Positions 1 through 4,666 of a stretch of 7,596 nt of DNA are shown piece by piece. Within the stretch, counting starts at the first letter, position 1; each line of letters begins with the position of its first letter. The notes beneath the pieces were generated by a model, which searched no databases, was not told the origin of the DNA, and saw only the letters and a program-made list of their open reading frames with translations. The DNA is from Candidatus Dojkabacteria bacterium (lineage in GTDB: Bacteria > Patescibacteriota > Dojkabacteria > SC72): assembly GCA_012514355.1 (NCBI GenBank), contig JAAZAL010000041.1, forward strand, positions 1 to 7,596, written 5' to 3'. Position numbers and translations under genes: made by a program.

Positions 1-163
1 TAATAGTGATTACTACTGAATTAAAAACAGAGTAAAGAAAAACAAACGAAACACCAATAGCTGAAAGTTTAAATAGCCAATGATTAGTAATTTGAGAAAA
101 CTCTACACCCTTCTTCTTAGATATACTTCTATCTCTAGTTTTAATATTGAAGGTTTTATTCAT
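1..163 (-). CDS. Single-pass membrane protein, N-terminal part only (runs off the left edge)
   Basis: I translated this by hand. An ATG at 163-161 opens a frame with no stop down to base 1, giving 54 residues. About 30 polar, mostly basic residues (KTRDRSISKKK) come first, followed by one hydrophobic segment at about residues 29-53 that starts WLFKLSAIG. This is a short cytoplasmic N-terminus with a membrane anchor, in N-in topology. Such a start fits the FtsL/DivIC septum proteins, but also many other bitopic proteins, and the diagnostic part lies outside the window, so I do not name it. No Shine-Dalgarno precedes the ATG. Instead an extended -10-like TGATAATAT ends 6 nt before it, which would give a leaderless mRNA. 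The gene is transcribed divergently from the recombinase. Confidence 0.65.
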   Translation of the reverse strand, partial: MNKTFNIKTRDRSISKKKGVEFSQITNHWLFKLSAIGVSFVFLYSVFNSVVITI

Positions 164-169
164 AAAAAA

Positions 170-198
170 ATATTATCAGATTAACGAAAAGAGTTCAA
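170..198 (-). promoter_or_regulatory. Predicted promoter of the left-edge membrane protein gene
   Basis: On the minus strand a TTGAAC -35-like hexamer (plus 193-198) is followed after 17 bp by TAATAT (plus 170-175) with a TG one base upstream (TGATAATAT). Both hexamers match the consensus at 4 of 6. The expected start point, about 7 nt downstream, falls on the A of the ATG at 163, so a leaderless transcript is predicted. Confidence 0.45.
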
Positions 199-220
199 AA
201 TGACACTATAATTTTTATTA

Positions 221-250
221 TTGATATTCCTATTTGAGTAGTGCTATAAT
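221..250 (+). promoter_or_regulatory. Predicted strong sigma70-type promoter of the recombinase gene
   Basis: TTGATA (221-226) is followed after 18 bp by a perfect TATAAT (245-250), preceded by TGC (242-244), so this is an extended -10 promoter with a good -35. Transcription would start near 257, leaving a leader of about 42 nt before the TTG at 299. It is the best promoter match in the window. A second TATAAT at 207-212 has no convincing -35 and is not called. Confidence 0.65.
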
Positions 251-298
251 CTCATAGTTTACATACTAGGTTATTTTAAATTAGGTATATATACAAAA

Positions 299-1186
299 TT
301 GGAAAGAATACTAAATCCTCAATTTGCTAAATATCAAGAGAGTTTTGCCGAAGAGTTGCGAAGTAAAGGCAGGTCTGAGGCAACTGTTATTGCTTATGCC
401 AAAGATATTGAGCAGTTACTTAACTTCTTTTCATCAAAGGGTGTTACTAAAATAAATGATACATCCATAGTAGACCTAGAGGCATATAAGAAACACCTAC
501 AGGATAATAACTATACGCCTAAGAGTATCTCAAGAAAGATAAATAGCACAAGGACCTTTTACAGATATCTATTAGAGAATTCTTTAATTAATGACAACCC
601 AGCAGAGAAATTAGCTCATCCTAAATTTGAAACTAAGCCTCCTAGAGTCCTTTCTGAAATGGAGTATAGGGCCCTTAGAGATGTTAGTAGAGTTGATATT
701 AGGCTTTACTCTATTGTTGAGTTACTACTTCAAACAGGTATTAGAATTGGAGAGTTAGCAGCTCTCTCTATAGATGATATCAGAAAGTCAAAAGAGGGTG
801 TCGATTTTCTGTATATAAAAGCATTAGGTAGTCATTTCGCAAGAAAAGTACCAATAAACAAATCAGCTAAAAAAGCTATAGATGAATATATAAATATTAG
901 ACCTGAAACAGAGGATGATACTTTATATGTTACTAAAAATGGTAGACCCCTACTCGTTAGAAATATTAGGACTACAATTGATAAGGCATTTGAGAAAGCG
1001 GGTATTAAAAATGCAAAGGTTAATGATTTAAGAAATACATTCATTGCTCATCACCTAGCCAACGGTGTAAGCCTAGTTACAGTATCCAAGTTAGTAGGAC
1101 ATAAAAGATTATCTACTACAGAGAAATACTTAGGTCTTATTGATAACAACAAACCAGAGGCTGAAAAGAGTCTGAAGGATTTATAA
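299..1186 (+). CDS. Xer/phage-integrase family tyrosine recombinase
   Basis: Tyrosine recombinases cut and rejoin DNA through a 3'-phosphotyrosine link. XerC/XerD members resolve chromosome dimers at dif. At 295 residues this has the usual Xer length. An N-terminal SAM-like core-binding domain (about 10-95, with KGRSEATVIAYAKDIEQLLNF) precedes the catalytic domain (about 118-280). Visible catalytic residues are R149 in TGIRIGEL, R245 in NDLRNTF, H268 in LVGHKR and the nucleophile Y277 in TTEKYL. Two features are unusual: the HxxR histidine is Asn242, and the beta-hairpin (around IKALGSHFARKVPI) lacks the usual GKG lysine pattern, so K174 or K183 would have to serve. The start is TTG; the frame is open upstream only to a TAG at 239-241 and has no ATG there. 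A weak AGG lies 13 nt upstream. It ends 24 nt from the 3' end of a convergent tRNA. It could be housekeeping Xer or an element integrase, so I leave the symbol blank. Confidence 0.9.
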   Translation: MERILNPQFAKYQESFAEELRSKGRSEATVIAYAKDIEQLLNFFSSKGVTKINDTSIVDLEAYKKHLQDNNYTPKSISRKINSTRTFYRYLLENSLINDNPAEKLAHPKFETKPPRVLSEMEYRALRDVSRVDIRLYSIVELLLQTGIRIGELAALSIDDIRKSKEGVDFLYIKALGSHFARKVPINKSAKKAIDEYINIRPETEDDTLYVTKNGRPLLVRNIRTTIDKAFEKAGIKNAKVNDLRNTFIAHHLANGVSLVTVSKLVGHKRLSTTEKYLGLIDNNKPEAEKSLKDL

Positions 1187-1210
1187 TCACACTTCAATAT
1201 TACAAAGAAA

Positions 1211-1284
1211 TGGGAGTAGATGGAATCGAACCATCGACCACGGCTTTATAAGAACCGCGCTCTAACCGACTGAGCTATACTCCC
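1211..1284 (-). tRNA. tRNA-Ile, anticodon UAU
   Basis: The minus strand folds into a full 74-nt cloverleaf: acceptor GGGAGTA/TACTCCC, D-arm GCTC/GAGC with AGTCGGTTA loop, anticodon stem CGGTT/AGCCG with one G-U pair, loop CTTATAA, variable loop TGGTC, and T-arm GATGG/CCATC with loop TTCGATT. The discriminator is A73 and CCA is not encoded. Loop position 33 is T, so the anticodon is TAT, reading AUA as isoleucine; A37 and A38 also fit isoleucine tRNAs. Most bacteria read AUA with a CAU-anticodon tRNA whose C34 is changed to lysidine by TilS, so a genomic UAU anticodon is uncommon. AUA codons are frequent in the genes here. Assignment to Ile follows from the anticodon. The gene is convergent with the recombinase and lies just downstream of the ATPase gene. 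Confidence 0.95.
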
Positions 1285-1295
1285 ATAAACAAATG

Positions 1296-1304
1296 ATTTT
1301 ACCA
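1296..1304 (-). promoter_or_regulatory. Predicted extended -10 of the tRNA-Ile gene
   Basis: The minus strand reads TGGTAAAAT, a TGn motif followed by a hexamer matching TATAAT at 5 of 6. Transcription would begin about 5 nt before the mature tRNA. No good -35 sits at the right spacing, so the call rests on the extended -10 and its position. Read-through from the ATPase gene, which ends at 1327, is the alternative. Confidence 0.4.
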
Positions 1305-1326
1305 AAAACAATGGAAATATGCACTA

Positions 1327-3846
1327 CTAAAAGTCAATTGGAGGAAACCCAGAAGGATTGTCTACCTTAACTTCCTCCTTTTTATCTAAATCTGCCCTTC
1401 TATTAATGTCCATATTAACAATATTAATATCTCTACCATACTTTAATCTAGACATCTTTTTAATTATTTCCATTACTTGAGTATTTACCTTAATATCAAA
1501 ACCTGTCTCATTAACATATTTAGGTCCATATCTAGTATCTAGCGAGAAAGGAGAAGGATATGAATTACTGTTTAACATTTTTACATAGTAATGAGCCATA
1601 CTCTGATTAATAATATCGGTAGCCTTAACATATGTTTCAAATTGGGGCTCTAGAAACTGAGCATCCTCATTACTACATCTTGTGATAAAGAGAGAACCTA
1701 CATTCCCAAATACAGCACTCTTAATATTTTCTGGCAACTGTCCAAGATATTGGTGAGCAAGAGTAAGATTTAATCTATACTTTCTTGCTTCAGAAAGAAT
1801 TGATGCAAATTCATCTGTAGCAAAATTTTGGAATTCATCTGCATAAAAGAAGAAGTCTCTTCTTTGCTCTTCTGGGACATCCTCTCTACTTAAAGCAGCA
1901 GCTAATAATTTCTGGACTAGAAGTAAACCCAAAAAGGACATATTCTCATCCCCTATTGCCCCCTTAGAGAGATTAACGATAAGGATTTTCCCTTGATCCA
2001 TAACATCTCTAAAATCAAAAGAGGATTGAGATTGGCCAATAATATTTCTAATAGCCAAGTTTGTTGTAAACTTATCAAACTTAGAAACAAAATATCCTAA
2101 ACTCTCAGATTTAGTCTTAGCGTCGGTATGTGCAACTTGATCTACCCAGTATCTTCTAACTAATTCATCTTTTATCAATGGTAACCATTTCTCTTGTACC
2201 CATTTTTCATCTTGTAACATTCTTACTACCTCTATCAGTGTAGAGCCCTCTACACTCATTGCAGTAAGCATTGAGTTTCTAACAGCTTGTTGCATCATTG
2301 GACCAACATATCCTTGATTATGGGGGTCAAAGAGACGTATAAGGAGGGCAATAAAACTATTTACTATCTGATGCTTATGCTGTTCACTGTAAGATTCTAA
2401 TATATTCAAACCGAAAGGTCTTTCAAAATCACCAGCATCGAAATATATTACATCATCTGCCCTTTCTGGGGGTATTCTTTCTAAAATCATTTCAGCTGTT
2501 TGACCGTGGGGATCAATAAAACAAACTCCATCACCATTGTAAATATCTTGTATAAGCATTCTAACCATTAAATATGATTTACCAGTACCGGTTTGTCCTA
2601 AAATATATGAATGCCTCCTTCTATCATCTCTTTGAAAACATATGGCCTTAAGCTTCTCCCTAAATACATTATTACCAATCCAAATAGTATCCTTAGATTT
2701 AATATCTGAGCTAATATCATTACTAGCAGGCATTTCTCTAGCTAAAAGCCAATTAATATTAGGAGTCGTAATCTCTTTATTTGGGAAGTGGTATATAGCA
2801 GCAAGCTCCTCAACATTTAATATGCTACCAGAACCTAAAGATGGTCTTCTATATACAACATCATACATAAACTCCTCTTCCTTTTTAGCTCCCTTTATAT
2901 CTATCTTTTTAAATTTATTAATACCTGGGTTACTATATTGGTCAAAAGCACCCACAATATTATCTAAGTGCATCTTAGCTAACTCCTTATCCGGAGCAGC
3001 AGTTACAATTCTTATATCTGTTACAAAACCGTTCTTTGCAGTCTTTTTCCCTATTGCCTCTAACTTATCCTCATCTACATTAATTTTCTTTTTCTCTGGG
3101 TCTGAGTTGTTGTTTTGGACTTTTTTTACAAAAGCAGAACCATTCTTCTGCCAATCACCTCCACTTGGAGAGATTACAACCTGGACCATTGCTCCCTCCC
3201 CATGAGACATCTTACTAAGTGAACTTAAAATATTGGCAATTGGATCTCCCGTAAAATCCTCTATTACCTTAATTGGACAGTAACTTTCTTCACTAAGTTG
3301 TAACTTTGTAAAAGCAACTTCAGAGTTTTCTGTAAATATATTGTAATCATCTACCTTTCTAACCTCTGCATCTTGATATGAACCTAATACTTGTTTTTCA
3401 ACATGCTCTGCGAATTTCTTGGGAGAGTAAACATAGAAACGAATCTCTCCTGGAGTACCTACCATTTCAAAACTAATACTATTACTAACCGTAAACTTCT
3501 CTGCTAAACCTTTACCTTTGCCTCCTATTCCTGTCAGATTAGAAAACATCTTCTCTGCTACACCTATCTCTGTTTCATTTCCTCTTGGTACTCTTACTTC
3601 AAATAGAGCCCAATCCTTTGCTTTTTCATTCCTATCTTTTCTTTTTAATCGATCTTTTACTCTTAAAAATGCTAAGACAAGAAGTATTAACCCTACTATT
3701 ACAGAGATAACTGAAGGCCAAGGGATATTTGAAATTACAGAACTTGTTTGTTCTCCGTAACTATCTTTTGGATACTCAACCTGATCTCCTACAAAGATCT
3801 CTTCATCTGGCATTGGTCCTATTTGAGTTAATAGATACTCTTTCAT
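1327..3846 (-). CDS. Membrane-anchored VirD4/TraD-like translocation ATPase (TraG/TraD TraM-recognition type)
   Basis: A hexameric-motor-type ATPase of the VirD4/TraD/HerA lineage, whose members move DNA or protein substrates across the inner membrane using ATP. Of 839 residues, 1-42 are polar, one TM segment lies at about 43-62, followed by a basic stop-transfer (RVKDRLKRKDR). A cytosolic domain of unknown function spans about 75-400. The RecA-like motor covers 400-740, with Walker A GQTGTGKS (417-424), CFIDPHGQT (442-450) after strand 2, Walker B FFFYADEF (665-672; D670, E671), and the TraD/TraG-type block EARKYRLNLTLAHQYLGQLP with AVFGNVGS (711-718) and R723. A tail of about 100 residues is polar. 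No relaxase, VirB-like or pilin gene is visible, so conjugation is not supported; CPR genomes often carry such ATPases alone. The ATG has no Shine-Dalgarno and overlaps the stop of an 11-codon upstream frame. The stop is TAG. The family is secure; the substrate is unknown. Confidence 0.88.
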   Translation of the reverse strand: MKEYLLTQIGPMPDEEIFVGDQVEYPKDSYGEQTSSVISNIPWPSVISVIVGLILLVLAFLRVKDRLKRKDRNEKAKDWALFEVRVPRGNETEIGVAEKMFSNLTGIGGKGKGLAEKFTVSNSISFEMVGTPGEIRFYVYSPKKFAEHVEKQVLGSYQDAEVRKVDDYNIFTENSEVAFTKLQLSEESYCPIKVIEDFTGDPIANILSSLSKMSHGEGAMVQVVISPSGGDWQKNGSAFVKKVQNNNSDPEKKKINVDEDKLEAIGKKTAKNGFVTDIRIVTAAPDKELAKMHLDNIVGAFDQYSNPGINKFKKIDIKGAKKEEEFMYDVVYRRPSLGSGSILNVEELAAIYHFPNKEITTPNINWLLAREMPASNDISSDIKSKDTIWIGNNVFREKLKAICFQRDDRRRHSYILGQTGTGKSYLMVRMLIQDIYNGDGVCFIDPHGQTAEMILERIPPERADDVIYFDAGDFERPFGLNILESYSEQHKHQIVNSFIALLIRLFDPHNQGYVGPMMQQAVRNSMLTAMSVEGSTLIEVVRMLQDEKWVQEKWLPLIKDELVRRYWVDQVAHTDAKTKSESLGYFVSKFDKFTTNLAIRNIIGQSQSSFDFRDVMDQGKILIVNLSKGAIGDENMSFLGLLLVQKLLAAALSREDVPEEQRRDFFFYADEFQNFATDEFASILSEARKYRLNLTLAHQYLGQLPENIKSAVFGNVGSLFITRCSNEDAQFLEPQFETYVKATDIINQSMAHYYVKMLNSNSYPSPFSLDTRYGPKYVNETGFDIKVNTQVMEIIKKMSRLKYGRDINIVNMDINRRADLDKKEEVKVDNPSGFPPIDF

Positions 3847-3878
3847 AAAAGAATGGACAGTTTAAACTGTATATACAT
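3843..3878 (-). CDS. Possible 11-codon leader peptide overlapping the ATPase start
   Basis: In the 69-nt gap before the ATPase gene, the minus strand carries an ATG followed by ten more codons (MYIQFKLSILL) and a TGA that overlaps the ATPase ATG as ATGA. This geometry suits translational coupling by terminating ribosomes, and the ATPase start has no Shine-Dalgarno of its own. The small frame also lacks one. A degenerate extended -10-like TGATATCCT (plus 3882-3890) lies 3 nt upstream of it. A chance frame of 11 codons is quite possible, so confidence is low. Confidence 0.25.
   Translation of the reverse strand: MYIQFKLSILL
3857..3870. repeat. 14-bp perfect palindrome ACAGTTTAAACTGT before the ATPase gene
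   Basis: ACAGTTTAAACTGT equals its own reverse complement across all 14 bases and ends 10 nt upstream of the ATPase start codon. Its length and place suit an operator for a dimeric regulator. As RNA it would make only a hairpin with little or no loop, so a protein site is likelier than a terminator. No second copy was noticed. Confidence 0.45.
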
Positions 3879-3915
3879 AAAAGGATATCATATATGGGAT
3901 TTCTAAGCGAGAGAA

Positions 3916-4197
3916 TTATAAAACTTTTGGAGGAATACCGGGCTCTTTTTGGGAAATTACCTCTTTCCACATATCTCCATCTGTAAGAGTAGTATCAGGA
4001 GCAATTGGTTGTGTTGCTTGAAACTCTTCAGAAATATGTATATTTGAAGTTGGAATAAAATCCTGTTTAGGCTCAGAGGTGATAGGTAAATCTGCTTGAA
4101 CAGCAATACCTCCTACTTCAGTTTCAACAGTACCTATTTGTGGTACTATCTCTGCTGACGGAATTAATTGTGATTCTGGTATTTGTTTCTCTATCAT
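3916..4197 (-). CDS. Small acidic, probably disordered protein of unknown function
   Basis: The product has 93 residues, is not recognised, and has no TM segment or signal peptide. It is rich in Pro, Ile, Thr, Gln and acidic residues (about 15 Asp/Glu against 5 Lys and no Arg), so it is strongly negative and probably unfolded. A short region near the end (TDGDMWKEVISQKEPG, about 72-87) could form an amphipathic helix, and the protein closes with a PPKVL tail. This resembles a peptide-like tether or adaptor with terminal binding motifs rather than an enzyme. It sits between smpB and the ATPase gene, 69 nt from the latter, so it may be co-transcribed with the ATPase. An extended -10 ends 10 nt before its ATG. 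That the frame is real is supported by its own promoter-like element, its length in a gene-dense region and the absence of an alternative gene here. Confidence 0.7.
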   Translation of the reverse strand: MIEKQIPESQLIPSAEIVPQIGTVETEVGGIAVQADLPITSEPKQDFIPTSNIHISEEFQATQPIAPDTTLTDGDMWKEVISQKEPGIPPKVL

Positions 4198-4207
4198 AAC
4201 CTATAAT

Positions 4208-4216
4208 ATTATATCA
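4208..4216 (-). promoter_or_regulatory. Extended -10 promoter (TGATATAAT) of the acidic small protein gene
   Basis: The minus strand reads TGATATAAT, a perfect TATAAT with an extended -10 TG. A weak TTGTAG lies 18 bp upstream. The expected start point, near 4201, leaves only about 4 nt before the ATG at 4197. The element overlaps the final codons and stop of smpB. It may drive both the acidic protein and the ATPase gene. Confidence 0.5.
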
Positions 4217-4652
4217 TATATTTTCTTTTATCTACAAGTAATTCCCTATCTAAATCCTTCTTTCTCTCCTCATCTCTCTTCTCATGTATCTTTTTCCCTC
4301 TTGCTAATGCTATCTCTACTTTAAAAAGAGGACCCTTAGAGTAAATCTTAACAGGTATTAATGTTAAATTCCCCTGTTTCATTTTACTCTGTAAGTATAT
4401 CAATTCTTTCGCTTTAATCAATAACTTTCGAGACCTTGAAGAATCGTAGTTTTCAGAGCCATCATATTTATACCTTGGAATATCTGTATTTATTAACCAC
4501 AACTCTCCATTTAATATTTTTACATATGAATCTCCTAAATTACATCTACCAGACCTTAAGGATTTAACCTCAGCACCAGTAAGCTGTATTCCCGCTTCCA
4601 ATCTCTCTAATATTTGGTAGTTATGGAGTCCTTTTTTATTTATTATATCCAT
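4209..4652 (-). CDS. smpB: SsrA-binding protein SmpB
   Basis: SmpB binds tmRNA (SsrA) and delivers it to ribosomes stalled on messages without a stop codon, allowing tagging of the nascent peptide and ribosome release. Family hallmarks run in order: INKKGLHNYQI near the N-terminus, the block LEAGIQLTGAEVKSLRSGRCNLGDSYVKI (a near match to the usual AGI.LTGTEVKSLR.GR.NL.DSY, with Ala for Thr), LWLINTDIPRY, RKLLIKAKEL, LTLIPVKIYSKG, VEIALARGKKIHEKRDEERKKDLDRE, and a basic C-terminal tail that enters the mRNA channel. Length is normal. I chose the ATG at 4652 (147 residues); a TTG two codons upstream at 4658 would add Met-Gly. The ATG lies 14 nt after the preceding gene's stop, and an extended -10 ends 5 nt before it. 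No tmRNA gene is visible in the window. Confidence 0.95.
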   Translation of the reverse strand: MDIINKKGLHNYQILERLEAGIQLTGAEVKSLRSGRCNLGDSYVKILNGELWLINTDIPRYKYDGSENYDSSRSRKLLIKAKELIYLQSKMKQGNLTLIPVKIYSKGPLFKVEIALARGKKIHEKRDEERKKDLDRELLVDKRKYMI

Positions 4653-4657
4653 TCCCA

Positions 4658-4666
4658 ATTATATCA
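4658..4666 (-). promoter_or_regulatory. smpB: Extended -10 promoter (TGATATAAT) of smpB
   Basis: The minus strand carries TGATATAAT, identical to the element before the next gene, within the 14-nt gap after the upstream stop codon. It ends 5 nt from the ATG at 4652, so transcription would start on or beside the A of the ATG and the mRNA would be leaderless. No good -35 is seen. If this start is used, it favours the ATG at 4652 over the TTG at 4658, which would lie inside the promoter. Confidence 0.5.

Noticed and set aside
207..212. Second TATAAT upstream of the recombinase
   Set aside because: There is no -35 match at usable spacing and no TG extension; the element at 242-250 is much better.
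1187..1210. Terminator between the recombinase and the tRNA
   Set aside because: No GC-rich hairpin with a T run is present in this 24-nt gap. I also saw no convincing intrinsic terminator elsewhere in the window.
2642..3205. 187-codon open frame on the plus strand
   Set aside because: It lies antisense inside the ATPase gene, whose reading frame carries the recognisable TraD motifs. The plus-strand product is a Leu/Ser-rich mirror with no family features. The other long frames opposite the ATPase, the propeller protein and the recombinase are rejected for the same reason.
4202..4213. 12-bp palindrome TATAATATTATA
   Set aside because: It is made only of A and T, overlaps a -10 element, and such palindromes are common in AT-rich spacers.
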